Below, one piece after another: positions 18,726 through 29,300 of a stretch of 64,000 nt of DNA. Made by a program: the position numbers and the translations under genes. Numbering within the stretch: position 1 is the stretch's first letter; every line of letters starts with the position of its first letter. The notes below the pieces were generated by a model, which did not search any database, was not told the DNA's origin, and was given only the letters and a program-made list of their open reading frames with translations. The stretch is from CBDBBY01 sp965205055 (GTDB taxonomy: Bacteria; Pseudomonadota; Alphaproteobacteria; Rhodobacterales; Rhodobacteraceae): contig OZ242030.1 of NCBI GenBank assembly GCA_965205055.1, positions 2,046,001-2,110,000 on the forward strand, read 5' to 3'.

Positions 18726-19373
18726 CGCCGGCGTTCGGCAAACACAGACGCTCCCGTCCGAATTGCGGTGCGACCAAAATGAATCCGGGTGAGGCCGCGG
18801 CTGGGCGGCAGCCGGTCGAAACGGATCGGAGATGGAGCGCGCGCTGCCCTCTCGACGCGATCACGGGCCTGAAGACGAAGAAAATGGCCTTGACTTGCCG
18901 ATCAGGTCGGCGAACTGTTGCAAAATTCCGGTATTTCAGAAAAAATAGGCAACGGAACAAATCCAAAGTTTTGTATTTCCGTTCCATTCCTAAGAAATTG
19001 TGGCGATCTCCGTGATTCCGAGCTGCGGACCAAGCACGCCCGCAGCTGCCGCCTGACTTCGGTTCCTGAGAATGACAATGACTAGAGCGACTGAATTCTG
19101 CGATCAGCATGGTCTGATGCCGCTCTATCCGTCGCTGCCGCAGCCAAGCTCGAAGGGATGCCCCCGAAAGGCCGAAGCCTTCCTCGAGATGGTCGAACCG
19201 TTGCAATTCGCTATTCGGTCGGCCGTTGCGAAAAAAGCCGTATGCGTATGCCGGGATGCGATCGATCGACCGCGAAGGCCCGATCCGACGGGGATCTTCG
19301 GAGTCCGATCGATCAATGATCGGATCAATCCATCCGAGACGAGGCTCGCCGCTTCGATGCCGGCAGGCTGACG
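18726..19373. other. Divergent intergenic region, probable promoters
   Basis: It separates the dehalogenase (minus) from the Kef-type antiporter (plus). Around 18915-18995 are AT-rich patches with a loosely repeated pattern (AAAATTCCGGTATTTC and TTTTGTATTTCCGTTCC) that could be promoter or operator DNA. No regulator gene lies here. Confidence 0.35.
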
Positions 19374-21320
19374 ATGTCGTCCTTCCTGCTGCTTGCGACC
19401 ATCTACCTTGCTGCCGCCGTAATAGTCGTTCCGCTTTCGAAAAAATTCGGTTTCGGATCGGTGCTTGGATACTTGCTGGCGGGCATAATCATCGGCCAGG
19501 TCAGCGGGCTTCTGGATTCGAGTCCGCGAGCGCTCCAGCTGTTCGCCGAGTTCGGGATCGTAATGCTCCTGTTCGTCATCGGACTGGAGCTCGAGCCGAG
19601 ATCATTGTGGGAAATGCGGGACAAGCTGATCGGCCTGGGCGGACTTCAGATTGCGATCACGACCGCGGTATTGGCGGCAGCCGCTGCGGTTCTCGGCCTT
19701 CCGCTGCTGGTCGCTGTCGGGGTCGGCATGACAATGGCGCTGTCCTCGACGGCGATGGTGCTTCAAACCATAGCTGAAAAGCGGCTTACGCAAACGGATG
19801 GGGGGCGATCAAGCCTTTCCGTGCTCCTCACGCAGGACGTCGCCGTCATCCCGATGCTCGTCGTCATTCCGCTCCTTGGAGGAACCGGCAACAGCGCGGG
19901 ACCTGTTCACGGAGGCGAGGAAGGGGCGGTCGGCGAAGGCGTGGAGATAGCGCAGGCGTTTTTGGACAGCCTTCCGCCTTTTCTGGTCGCGGGAATCATG
20001 GCCGCCTCAATAGCGTTCATCGTTCTGGGCGGGCACTATCTGATCCGTCCCCTCTTCAGATTCATCGCGGAATCGGGCCTGATGGAGATCTCGGTCGCCG
20101 CAACCTTGTTTTTGGTGGCCGTCACCGCCCTCATCATGAACCTCGTAGGCTTGTCGCCCGCCCTGGGGACCTTTCTCGCCGGCGTGATGTTGGCGAACTC
20201 GGAGTTTCGGCATGAATTGGAATCCAATATCGCTCCGTTCAAAGGATTGCTGCTCGGCCTCTTTTTCATCGTCGTGGGGGCGGGAATAAATTTCGCCCTT
20301 CTTTATTCCGAATTTTTCGCGATCATCGGAATGACGATCGGCGTGATCGTGCTGAAGGCCGCGGTGCTGCTTTTTCTTGCGAGATTGTTCCGCTTGCGCG
20401 GGCGCGACCAATGGCTGTTCACGCTCGGCTTGGCGCAGTCGGGCGAGTTCGCGTTCATATTGCTCAATTTCATGCAGCAGACCGGCGTGATCGACGTCGA
20501 GCTTTCGGAAAGGATGCTGCTGGTCGCGACCATGTCGATGTTCTTCACGCCCGCTCTTTTCATCGTGTACGAGCGGCTGGCGAAACGGATCGGCGACCCT
20601 CCGGACCGGCTTCCCGACGATGAGATACGCGAGCGCGGCCCGATCATCATCGCGGGAGTTGGACGGTTCGGAAATATCGTCAACCAGCTGGTCGGGGTCA
20701 ACGGATACAGCACGGTCGTGCTCGACACGGACATCAAAGCGATCAATCTCGCGCGGCGGCGCGGCTTCAAGGCGTACCTCGGCGACCCCAGCCGGCCCGA
20801 ATTGCTGGAGGGCGCGGGGCTGCAATATGCCGAAGCACTCGTCGTCGCCATCGACACCTCCGAGCATGTGCTGCAGATCGTGCAGTACGCTAGGCGCAGG
20901 CGCCCCGATCTCTACATTGTCGCGAGAGCCAGAAACCGGGAGGATTTCTACAAGCTTTACCAAGCCGGGGCGAGCGAGATCGTTCCTGAGGTATTCGACA
21001 GCTCGCTGCGCGCGGGCCGGTACGTGCTTCAGAAAATGGGGATTTCCGAAGATGACGCGCGACGGCGCGTGCAAACGTACATGCACTACGAACGGCGATC
21101 TTCGCGGGAGCTCGCGGCCGTCTGGGATCCCAATCTGCCGATGGAAAAAAACGATGCCTACCTGAAGCGGCTGATGGAATTGGACCAAGAGGTTCGAGCC
21201 GGGTTCGGGGCGCAGTTCGACGGAATCGATCTGTCGGACGAATCGCCTTTTCCGTTGCAATCCGAGGACGTTGCGGAAGACTCATCCAAATCCGAAGACC
21301 GCGAAGCGCCGACCGCTTGA
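19374..21320 (+). CDS. CPA2-family monovalent cation:proton antiporter with RCK domain (KefB/KefC type)
   Basis: Six hundred and forty-eight residues. Residues 1-400 are a Na+/H+-exchanger-type membrane domain with about 12 hydrophobic helices, starting MSSFLLLATIYLAAAVIVVP and including LGYLLAGIIIGQ and LSPALGTFLAGVMLANSEF. Residues about 421-550 form a TrkA-N/RCK NAD-binding domain (GPIIIAGVGRFGNIVNQLV, then VVLDTD and LGDPSRPELLEGAG). Kef systems export K+ in exchange for H+ and protect against electrophiles; this one may sense NAD(H) or thiol adducts. The C-terminal 90 residues are acidic and hydrophilic. No KefF/KefG-type oxidoreductase gene is adjacent. The function is confident, the substrate inferred. 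Confidence 0.9.
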   Translation: MSSFLLLATIYLAAAVIVVPLSKKFGFGSVLGYLLAGIIIGQVSGLLDSSPRALQLFAEFGIVMLLFVIGLELEPRSLWEMRDKLIGLGGLQIAITTAVLAAAAAVLGLPLLVAVGVGMTMALSSTAMVLQTIAEKRLTQTDGGRSSLSVLLTQDVAVIPMLVVIPLLGGTGNSAGPVHGGEEGAVGEGVEIAQAFLDSLPPFLVAGIMAASIAFIVLGGHYLIRPLFRFIAESGLMEISVAATLFLVAVTALIMNLVGLSPALGTFLAGVMLANSEFRHELESNIAPFKGLLLGLFFIVVGAGINFALLYSEFFAIIGMTIGVIVLKAAVLLFLARLFRLRGRDQWLFTLGLAQSGEFAFILLNFMQQTGVIDVELSERMLLVATMSMFFTPALFIVYERLAKRIGDPPDRLPDDEIRERGPIIIAGVGRFGNIVNQLVGVNGYSTVVLDTDIKAINLARRRGFKAYLGDPSRPELLEGAGLQYAEALVVAIDTSEHVLQIVQYARRRRPDLYIVARARNREDFYKLYQAGASEIVPEVFDSSLRAGRYVLQKMGISEDDARRRVQTYMHYERRSSRELAAVWDPNLPMEKNDAYLKRLMELDQEVRAGFGAQFDGIDLSDESPFPLQSEDVAEDSSKSEDREAPTA

Positions 21321-21402
21321 ACCCGGCTGCGTCTCCGGATCCTGACTCGCGAAAGTCGTACTGGCAGCCCGGCAGCGTCCGAAGCCCCGGACGCGAAGGC
21401 TG

Positions 21403-22974
21403 CTATTGATGAGCCATCAGCCGCTTTCCGATCGCGTCCACGGCGGCGTGCGCAGCGATCATGGATCCTTCTTGCCAGCCAGGCAGCGCCGTCACGTGTT
21501 CGGCAGCGAAGTAGACCGCGCCGTCCGGCTTGTTCAGCCGCGGCGGGGCCGTCGTATCGGATGTGGCCCACGCGCCGTTCTGGAATGTCTTCTTCGCCCA
21601 CGCGACGGACGCGCCGTCGACGATGTCGGAACGGTAATTCCGGTGAACCTTGGTGCCTTCATCGGCCGCGGCCTCAAGCCTCCGGCTCGGCGTCATGTCC
21701 GTGTACCGCTGGCAAGGCTCGTCGTCCCAAATGTAGGCGCCCATCACGACTCCGTCTGCGGAATGATAACCGCCGGCCGGATACCAAATCTGCGTGATGT
21801 CCTGATCCGTCCATGAGATTCCGCCGTAGATCCCGAGATCGTCTTCCCAGAACCTCCGCTTCATCTGAAACGCGACTTTCACTGCAGGAACATATTGCAC
21901 AGACCGGATTGCCGCATTGGTCTCGGCTTCGAAGTCGTTCGGCACGTCCTTCAGGATTGACGCGGGAATGGAGCAAACAACGAAATCCGCCTCGATTGAG
22001 TCTTCGGCGCCGCTCGTCGCGTCCCGGACCGCCACGCGCGCTCCATCTCCCGAGCGCCTGATCTCCCTGACGATGCTTCCGTAGCGGATCAGGTGGCCGA
22101 TGCGGTCACGGAACGCGTCCGCAATGCGGTCCATTCCGCCGACGGGCTGGAAAAGCGTAGGATTCTGATTCAATCCCTCGGTGAAGTTCATCCGGAAATT
22201 CCAGAATCCCGAACGCAGCAGCTCGGAGAAATCCAGCCGGTCGTTGGTCTTTCCTCCGGACAGTCCGGCGTTGACCGTATCGCCGGCATACCCGTTGCGC
22301 GAGGACCCTTTGTACAAGAAATCCGGATCCAGCCTGCCGAAGCTCCTGAGCAGTTCCAGAACCCGCTCTTTGTCCTCGCCGCCGAGCTCTTCGTCCAGCG
22401 CGCTTTTCCTGACTGCCTTCGCCAGAAGTTCGGCGATGTATCCGCGGGCATCCGACCGCACCCGCCTTGCAACAACCGGTTCGCCCCCGAATCGATCTTC
22501 GTTGTGGAACAAGGCAGCCCTGTTGTCGTTGGTGAATACTTCAATCGGCACCCCGAACGATTTGCAGTACCCCAGCACCGTCCTGTGGTGATGCGGAATC
22601 CGGGCAGGCCCCATGTTCGCGTACAGGGTTTCGCCGGTGTCGAAACCGACGACCTGCCTGCTGTCGGTCTCCTCAATCTCGTCGCCCGCTCTGACCGTAA
22701 GGCTGCGCCCGCCTGCGCGACCGGTTGCTTCAAGCACGGTGCATTCGAACCCGAACTTCGACAACTGGTATGCGGCCGTCAATCCGGAGATGCCCGCGCC
22801 AAGCACCAAAGCCCGCTTGCCCGCGCCCACATCGGGCGGCAAATCGGGTTCCGCGGCGTGAGCCATGCCGGTGCCGAGCAAGCCGAGAGCGTCCATGGCC
22901 CTGTACACGCCGCCGGCGCCGGCAAATGCGCCGACAGACTGCAAAAACGTTCTTTTGGTTATTCCCTGAACCAT
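21403..22974 (-). CDS. Flavin monoamine oxidase-family FAD enzyme, probably Tat-exported
   Basis: Five hundred and twenty-three residues. The N-terminus (TKRTFLQSVGAFAGAGGVYR, then a second hydrophobic stretch to about AHAAEP) looks like a Tat-type signal peptide with Lys-Arg in place of the strict twin Arg. The mature part opens with the FAD dinucleotide motif VLGAGISGLTAAYQL, EATGRAGGR and the substrate-binding stretch MGPARIPHHH. The C-terminal FAD motif is DGAVYFAAEHVTALPGWQEG. Family members oxidise amines or L-amino acids (tryptophan 2-monooxygenase/L-amino-acid-oxidase type), releasing H2O2 and ammonia; the substrate is unknown. No heme or partner gene is adjacent. Confidence 0.85.
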   Translation of the reverse strand: MVQGITKRTFLQSVGAFAGAGGVYRAMDALGLLGTGMAHAAEPDLPPDVGAGKRALVLGAGISGLTAAYQLSKFGFECTVLEATGRAGGRSLTVRAGDEIEETDSRQVVGFDTGETLYANMGPARIPHHHRTVLGYCKSFGVPIEVFTNDNRAALFHNEDRFGGEPVVARRVRSDARGYIAELLAKAVRKSALDEELGGEDKERVLELLRSFGRLDPDFLYKGSSRNGYAGDTVNAGLSGGKTNDRLDFSELLRSGFWNFRMNFTEGLNQNPTLFQPVGGMDRIADAFRDRIGHLIRYGSIVREIRRSGDGARVAVRDATSGAEDSIEADFVVCSIPASILKDVPNDFEAETNAAIRSVQYVPAVKVAFQMKRRFWEDDLGIYGGISWTDQDITQIWYPAGGYHSADGVVMGAYIWDDEPCQRYTDMTPSRRLEAAADEGTKVHRNYRSDIVDGASVAWAKKTFQNGAWATSDTTAPPRLNKPDGAVYFAAEHVTALPGWQEGSMIAAHAAVDAIGKRLMAHQ

Positions 22975-23158
22975 CGATATCCACCTTTCGAGTTTTCAAT
23001 CTGCGGCGATGCCGCGCGATCAGACCGAGTCTGCTTCAGGCTGCAGATCCAAAATGCCTTATCCGCAACTCTCGCGCAACAATCGGTTCACTATTTCTTG
23101 AGACGGAGCCGCGCATATCTTGAACCTCGGTCGCTTTTCGACGGCGGTCCGAGGACTC

Positions 23159-24184
23159 TTACTTCGACGACACGCCCGCTTCATCGAAGGTCGCCATGCG
23201 CGAATGGCATGCGACGGCGCATTTCAGAATCATCAGCGCGACCGCTGCACCGGAGCCCTCCCCCAGTCTCATGTCCAGATCAAGAAGCGGCTCGAGCTCC
23301 AGCTTATCAAGGAGATTCCTGTGAGGCTTTTCCGCCGACAAATGGCCGGAAACGACATGCTCGATCGAACCTTTGCGCTGCGCTTCAAGAGCGGCGGCGG
23401 CGGCGGTGCAAACATAGCCGTCCAAAATGACCGGGATCTTCGAATGCCGCGCGCATAGAATCGCTCCGGCCATCGCGGCGATCTCGCGCCCGCCCAGGCA
23501 GCGCAAAACGTCGAGCCCATCGACGCATTTGTCGCGATTGACAGAAACAGCTCGCTCGACCGCGCCAGTCTTCCGCCGATGACCTTCCCCGTCGATTCCC
23601 GTTCCGGAACCGACCCACCAACGCGCCTCTCCCCCGAACAGCGCACAGGCGATCGCCGCAGCCGATGTCGTGTTGCCGATTCCCATTTCGCCTGTGATCA
23701 GAACATCCGCGTCAGGATCGACCGCACGCCAGCCTGTCGAAAAAGCCTCCGCGAATTCTTCGCTCGCCATCGCCGGGCCGCCAGTGATATCCGCAACGGG
23801 CCGCGCCAGCTGCAGCGGGCAAATTTCGAGCTTCGCGCCCGATAGAGCCGCGAGCTGGTTGATGGCCGCGCCGCCGGTCTGGAAGTTTTTGACCATCTGG
23901 GCCGTCACTTCCGCAGGAAATGCGGAAACTCCGCGTGCGGCCACGCCGTGGTTGCCCGCGAATATCAGGATCTGAGGCGCTTCCAGAACCGGAGCCGCCT
24001 CGCCTCTCCACCCGGCATACCACACAGCGAGATCGTCCAATCGGCCAAGCGAGCCTTCCGGTTTCGTCAGAGTGCGGTTTCTCGCAAGCGCCGCATTTCT
24101 CGCTTCCTCGTCGGGCGCGGGCAAATTGCCGAACAATTCGCGTACGCTCTCCGACGAATCAAAATTCTTGCAATGAAGACTCAT
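23159..24184 (-). CDS. cobT: Nicotinate-nucleotide--dimethylbenzimidazole phosphoribosyltransferase
   Basis: A 341-residue CobT, which makes alpha-ribazole phosphate for the lower ligand of cobalamin. Motifs are GNHGVAARGVSAFPAEVTAQM, ITGEMGIGNTTSAAA and, near the C-terminus, LDMRLGEGSGAAVAL with the catalytic Glu. ATG 24184 (MSLHCKNF) was chosen because the family starts close to this point; the frame runs 49 codons further upstream across the cobS promoter. It diverges from cobS with 56 bp between starts, so the two probably share a control region. CobT and CobS together complete the nucleotide loop. No cobalamin riboswitch was recognised. Confidence 0.93.
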   Translation of the reverse strand: MSLHCKNFDSSESVRELFGNLPAPDEEARNAALARNRTLTKPEGSLGRLDDLAVWYAGWRGEAAPVLEAPQILIFAGNHGVAARGVSAFPAEVTAQMVKNFQTGGAAINQLAALSGAKLEICPLQLARPVADITGGPAMASEEFAEAFSTGWRAVDPDADVLITGEMGIGNTTSAAAIACALFGGEARWWVGSGTGIDGEGHRRKTGAVERAVSVNRDKCVDGLDVLRCLGGREIAAMAGAILCARHSKIPVILDGYVCTAAAAALEAQRKGSIEHVVSGHLSAEKPHRNLLDKLELEPLLDLDMRLGEGSGAAVALMILKCAVACHSRMATFDEAGVSSK

Positions 24185-24240
24185 GGGGCCCGCCTGCCGT
24201 TGAACTCGCGACTCCAATGCAATAGCGATCTGTTGCCGCC

Positions 24241-25026
24241 ATGAACAGCGGGAGTACGAGATCAATGCGTTTTTTTCGATTTCCGCCGGGGTCCGATTCA
24301 TGGGCGGGCGACCTGCGGGACTCGCTGGCATTTCTCACGCGAATTCCGGTCGGCTCTTCCCGCAATCCCTCAGCTTCCAGCGGGTGGGCATGGCCGCTCG
24401 TCGGCGGCGCTGTCGGCCTCGCCGCAGGAGCAGGCGGACATTTGATCATCTTGTTCGGCGGTTCGGTTCAGTTTGCCGCGCTGGTTGCTCTCGGCCTTCT
24501 TGTCGCCATTACGGGAGGGCTCCACGAGGACGGTCTTGCCGACAGTTTCGACGGCATGGCCTGCGGCGGCGGCAAGGATTCCCGTCTGAACGCGATGAAG
24601 GACAGCCGCCTTGGATCTTACGGCGCGATCGCGTTGATCCTGTTTTTTCTGGCGCGATGGCATGGCATGTCGGAACTTGCGGCAGACGGCGCCCTGATTC
24701 CCGCATTGATAGCCGTCTGCGCCGCGTCGCGCGCAGCGATGCTTTCCGTGATGCATTTGATCGCGCCGGCGCGCGACGACGGCCTGTCTGCGCTGTTCGG
24801 CACGCCGACTGCGGCGACCGCATTGGCCGCGCTTTTTTTCGCCGCGGCGATCTGCTTCGCAGCCGTCGGCTGGAGCGCCGCAATCATGCTTGCCGCCGCC
24901 GCTCTTGCCGCCGCCCCGATCGCCGTGTTCGCCCGTGCAAAGCTTGGCGGCCAAACGGGCGACATTCTTGGAGCCTGCCAGCAATCCGCCGAGACCGCGG
25001 CAATCCTGGCATTGGCGATTTCTTGA
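24241..25026 (+). CDS. cobS: Adenosylcobinamide-GDP ribazoletransferase (cobalamin synthase)
   Basis: A 261-residue membrane protein, CobS, joining adenosylcobinamide-GDP to alpha-ribazole. The characteristic stretch GGLHEDGLADSFDGMACG (about 95-112) binds metal and substrate, followed by RLGSYGAIALIL. Several Ala/Leu-rich helices (WAWPLVGGAVGLAAGAGGHL, and the C-terminal 80 residues) are consistent with an inner-membrane enzyme. It may start at ATG 24241 or at MRFFRF, eight codons downstream. It converges with carD after 24 bp. It is divergent from cobT. Confidence 0.92.
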   Translation: MNSGSTRSMRFFRFPPGSDSWAGDLRDSLAFLTRIPVGSSRNPSASSGWAWPLVGGAVGLAAGAGGHLIILFGGSVQFAALVALGLLVAITGGLHEDGLADSFDGMACGGGKDSRLNAMKDSRLGSYGAIALILFFLARWHGMSELAADGALIPALIAVCAASRAAMLSVMHLIAPARDDGLSALFGTPTAATALAALFFAAAICFAAVGWSAAIMLAAAALAAAPIAVFARAKLGGQTGDILGACQQSAETAAILALAIS

Positions 25027-25050
25027 ACCGGCCGCCGATCCTGGCCCGAT

Positions 25051-25563
25051 TCAGCTTTTGCGGGACGTCAGCAGGTCGATGATTTTCTGATAGGCGACGT
25101 CGCGCTTGATTTTCTCGACGACAGCGACCTCGCGGGTAAGCCTGTCGGTCGCCGTCTCGTACAGCTGCCGTTCCGAGTAGGACTGTTCCCGCTGTTCATC
25201 GCCGCGGTGAAGGTCGCGGACGACTTCGGCAATCTGAATGATGTCTCCGGAATTGATTTTTTGCTCGTACTCCTGAGCTCGCCTCGACCACATCGAACGC
25301 TTCACGCGCGCTTTTCCGGTCAAGACGTTGAGCGCCTCCTCGATCTTTGCCGCATCCGAAAGATTCCGGACTCCTATGCTCGGCGCCTTCTCGACGGGCA
25401 CGCGCAGCGTCAGATTGTCGTCGGCGATCACGATCACGTACAATTCCAGCTCGGTGCCGCCGACTTCCTGCTTCTCGACCGCAGTGATCTTGCCGACGCC
25501 ATGCGCCGGGTAGATGACGTGTTCGTTGACCCGAAACCTCTTGATTTTTTCCTTCGCAGCCAT
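25051..25563 (-). CDS. CarD-family transcription regulator
   Basis: One hundred and seventy residues. The N-terminal RNA-polymerase-interacting Tudor-like domain is seen as FRVNEHVIYPAHGVGKITAV. The C-terminal helical DNA-binding part is SMWSRRAQEYEQKINSGDII...YSERQLYETATDRLTREV. CarD binds the RNA polymerase beta subunit and stabilises open complexes, especially at rRNA promoters. ATG 25563 (MAAKEKIKRF) is preferred over the ATG six codons upstream. It lies 79 bp downstream of fdxA, in the gene order usual for alphaproteobacteria. Confidence 0.92.
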   Translation of the reverse strand: MAAKEKIKRFRVNEHVIYPAHGVGKITAVEKQEVGGTELELYVIVIADDNLTLRVPVEKAPSIGVRNLSDAAKIEEALNVLTGKARVKRSMWSRRAQEYEQKINSGDIIQIAEVVRDLHRGDEQREQSYSERQLYETATDRLTREVAVVEKIKRDVAYQKIIDLLTSRKS

Positions 25564-25642
25564 ATTGCGAATCCCCGTCAATTCTCGCAGCGGAAAAGAT
25601 CACGAGACCGCGGGTTTTTCCGTTCGCGGCCGCATTCCAGAC

Positions 25643-25981
25643 TCAGCTGCCTTTTCCCGGACGCTCCGAGAAATACTTCTCCAGTTTACCTTCTTCGCCT
25701 TCATGGCTTTCAGCGTCAGGCGGAGCATCGATCTTTTCAATGATCACGGGCCAGACTTCAGAGAACTTCCTGTTGAATTCGACCCATTTCTCCATGCCCG
25801 GCTCGGTATCCGGCCGAATGGCGTCCACCGGACATTCAGGCTCGCACACGCCGCAATCGATGCACTCGTCAGGATGAATGACCAGCATGTTTTCGCCCTC
25901 GTAGAAGCAGTCCACAGGACAAACCTCCACGCAATCCGTGTACTTGCATGCGATGCAGCTGTCGATAACCACGTATGTCAT
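25643..25981 (-). CDS. fdxA: 7Fe ferredoxin FdxA
   Basis: One hundred and twelve residues from ATG 25981. The two clusters are seen in CIACKYTDCVEVCPVDCF ([3Fe-4S], with the non-cluster residue between) and CIDCGVCEPECPVDAI ([4Fe-4S]). MTYVV and the acidic Glu-rich tail are typical. It is a soluble electron carrier; its physiological partner is unknown. The open frame continues 110 codons upstream without similarity, so the family-conserved start was used. It lies between the helicase gene and carD. Confidence 0.95.
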   Translation of the reverse strand: MTYVVIDSCIACKYTDCVEVCPVDCFYEGENMLVIHPDECIDCGVCEPECPVDAIRPDTEPGMEKWVEFNRKFSEVWPVIIEKIDAPPDAESHEGEEGKLEKYFSERPGKGS

Positions 25982-26321
25982 TAACGGACTCTGTGCGCCT
26001 TCCAACCCGGCACGTTCAATGCACGGGCTAGATATTGCTCCGAAGGCGGCCTTACAAGTCCGCCGCGCAGGATGGGGCGCATATTCCGCAAAGCGCGCGC
26101 GACGGAAAATCGTGTTTTCCGATTCAGCTCTTCCGAAGCAATGCGTTTCGTGCAAGAGGGACCCGCCGCAATCGGCGGCCGGGGGAAGACCGAACATCTC
26201 TTCGCCCTCCGGAAAACCCGGCTGACTGCTTCCATCCCCTGTCTCGAGAGGTTTCAGGCGGGTCGAGCACCCGATCCGCCGGATCGCCCGACATCTTCCT
26301 CTCCGAGCGAACAAGCCTGAA
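25982..26321. other. No gene recognised
   Basis: In many alphaproteobacteria a small S4-domain RNA-binding gene sits between the helicase and fdxA. I looked for its RIDKWLW-type start and KPS motif on the minus strand and did not find them. The spacer appears to be non-coding. Confidence 0.45.
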
Positions 26322-29300
26322 TCAAAGGCGGTCCTTCAACTCCAAAAGCACTGCGAAGGGACTATCGGGATTCACGGCTCTCTTTTGCTTTGCGTGCGGA
26401 GCGGTTCTTTTTTGATCCGGCACATTGGACTTCTTCTGACGCAAACGCCTTTTTCCGGCATTTGAACGGCGATTGTCCAATGTCTTTGCCCCATCGACTC
26501 TGTTGTCGCGCTTTGCATTCTCTCGTCGTTTGAATTCTTTCGGCGCTCGGCCGTCCGCATCTTTTTCCAAGCGCCTCGCTTCAGCGGGGTTTTCGCGCTC
26601 CGCGGGTCCGGCGCGCCGTCGGTGAGCAGGATTGCGCTTGCGTTTCGGCTTCCTTGTGAAGGTGAAAAACACAACTTTTTCGGGTTTGCCTGCGCTCCGG
26701 TCTTCCTTCGACGGCATTTCGCGAGCCACCGCCTGCTGAGGGCCGCTGCTTTCAGCATCCGAGTCCCCTTCCGAATCCACGGCACTTGCACGCGATTCGA
26801 CTGATGCTTCGGCGGACGGCTCGATTTTCCCTTCTGCCTCCGACGATGAATCTTGAGGAGACGACTGTCCTGAAACAGGCGTTCCGTTGATGTCCTGACC
26901 GCTGTCCCGTTCACCCTTGATCTCGATATCCTGCTCATCCGGCGCGGCGACCGAGGATATTTCCGAATCAGGACTCGCGGAGGGCAATTTGACGCGGTCC
27001 CGTTCTCCGCGTTCCGAGACATAGCCCAGACTGCGCATCACGGACGCAAAGCCTTCTTGGGACAGGCCGGTGATGGACAGCATGTCGCTGGACGCCTCAA
27101 ATCCTTGCACGGCGTCCTTTTCGCGCAGCATGTCAGCAAGGCGCTCCAGCATATCGACTCTCAATGCGCGTTCGCCCAGCGGGTAGTATCCGGACAACAG
27201 GCAATCGCCAAGCGAAGCATCCGGAGCGCAAGGAATGGTCACGAGTCCTGTCTGCGGAGCAAACGAATCGCTGGTCGTTCCCTTGGAAAGCGACCGAAGA
27301 AGCCATCGGACTCGAGTGGCCAACGGCTTGAGCAATGACGGGATGAAAATGCAATATTGGCCGAACCTCACGCCGTGCTTTCTGAGGCCTCTTCGCTGGT
27401 CCTGATCGAGCGCTTTGACTTCCTCCCATACTTCCGAACGCTTGATGACTCCCAACGCCTCGACAAGCCTATAGGTGAATCCTCGCGCTTGCCCCGATAT
27501 CTCTTCATCCGCTTGCATTGAAAGCAGGGGCTCGCAGGTCGCTTCGATCGTCTGCTCAATGAATGCGGACAAGCGTCGTTCAACCCTCTCGCGAACTACG
27601 GGCGCCGCTTCTTCGGAGACCAGCGCTTCGACATTCAGAACGAAAAGGCTCGGCCCCGCCGAAACGCGGCCGACGACATGATCGTTCCAAGTGATCGTTC
27701 CGTCGCTTGAGAAATCGAATTCGGAATTCGGGGAATTGTACAATCGGCTCGAGCGCAGACTGAGTTCAGGTCCGAGAGCGGCGACAGCAGTTTGCCTCAG
27801 AACTTTGGTCTCTTCCGGAGTTGAACCGGAATCCTGTCGGAATCTGAAGCCTTCCAGCCGCCCGATGAACTGGCCGTCCACGGTGACTTCGCCTTTGTCG
27901 TTGATGTCCGGCACAAAATCCTCCTTGCGTTTGAGTCTGCCGAGCAGAACGGTCGTGCGCCTGTCGATGAAGCGTCGAGTCAATCCGGCGTGGAGCGCGT
28001 CGGAAAGTCTGTCTTCAAGGTCGCGGGTCCGCTCCCGCCAATGATTGCAATCTTCGACCCAGTTTTGGCGCTGCGCAACGTAGGTCCAGGTTCGCACGAA
28101 TGCGATCCGCATCGACAAAGCGTCGACGTCGCCGTCGGTCCGATCTATGCGGCCGACTTGCTCCTCGAGCCAATCATCCGGGATGAATCCGCGGTCCTGT
28201 ATGAAGGTGAAGACCTGCTTGAGCAGTTCCGAATGGTCGAAAATCGAAATCTTCCGGAAATCAGGCAACTGGCAGACATCCCAAAGCAACTTCACATCCT
28301 TGCTCGCGCGCAATCTTGATCGAACTTCGCTCGAATTCGCGATTTCGCAAAGCGCAAGCAAGTCGGCGGCGTTCCGAGCCCGGACGAGCAGCGGATGGCT
28401 GCTGGTTGCCGAAAGCGAGTCGATCAGCGACGCTGCAGAACTGCAATCCAGATCGGAGTTGCGCCACTGCAGCCTCCGCAAGGGCGCGAACCTGTTTTCC
28501 ATGATTGCGGACGCCACGTTCGAATCAATGGGCTCCGCATCGCCGGTCACTCCGAATGTGCCGGGCCGCATGTATCTTCCGGCGCGCCCCGCAATCTGAG
28601 CCAGCTCGTTGGCGGCCAGCCTGCGAATCTTGCTCCCGTCGAACTTCGCAAGGCTTGAAAATGCGACATGCGAAATATCGAGGTTCAGACCCATGCCGAT
28701 CGCGTCGGTTGCGACAAGGAAGTCGACCTCTCCGCTTTGGAAGATCTCGACCTGGGCGTTTCGCGTGCGAGGGCTCAGCGCCCCCATGACCACGGCCGCT
28801 CCGCCCCGCTGTCGCCTCACATGTTCGGCTATGGCGTAGATGTCTTCGACCGAAAAGCCCACGATCGCTGTCCTTGCCTTCATCCGCGATATTTTTTTCG
28901 CCCCGGTGTAGGTCAGATTCGACAGTCGCTCCCGCCGCTGGAAAATCGCGTCCGGAACGAGCTCCGCAATGACGTCCCGCATGGTCTCGGCGCCTAGAAA
29001 GTGAGTTTCAAGCTTTCCTCGGGAATTCAGCAGCCGATCCGTGAAAACATGTCCGCGCTCCGGGTCGCCGCACAATTGGATTTCGTCGACAGCCAGAAAG
29101 TCCACGATGCTGCCGGTCGGCATGGCTTCGACCGTACAGACCCAATACAACGCTTGGTCCGGCACGATGCGCTCTTCGCCTGTCACCAAAGCGACCGACG
29201 CGCGCCCTTTCATCCGCTTGACCTTGTCGTAGACTTCGCGCGCGAGAAGCCGAAGAGGCAAGCCGATCATGCCTGACGAGTAAGTCAGCATGCGTTCGAT

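Noticed and set aside
20007..21260. 417-codon minus-strand frame inside the Kef-type antiporter
   Set aside because: Composition is His/Arg/Gln-rich shadow sequence; the plus-strand gene shows full membrane and RCK motifs.
24185..24240. Cobalamin riboswitch between cobT and cobS, or upstream of the dehalogenase or cobD
   Set aside because: No B12-box or matching helices were seen; the cobT-cobS spacer is too short for one.
25982..26314. Upstream extension of fdxA or an S4-domain gene
   Set aside because: The residues do not match FdxA or S4 families; the standard FdxA start MTYVV is at 25981.
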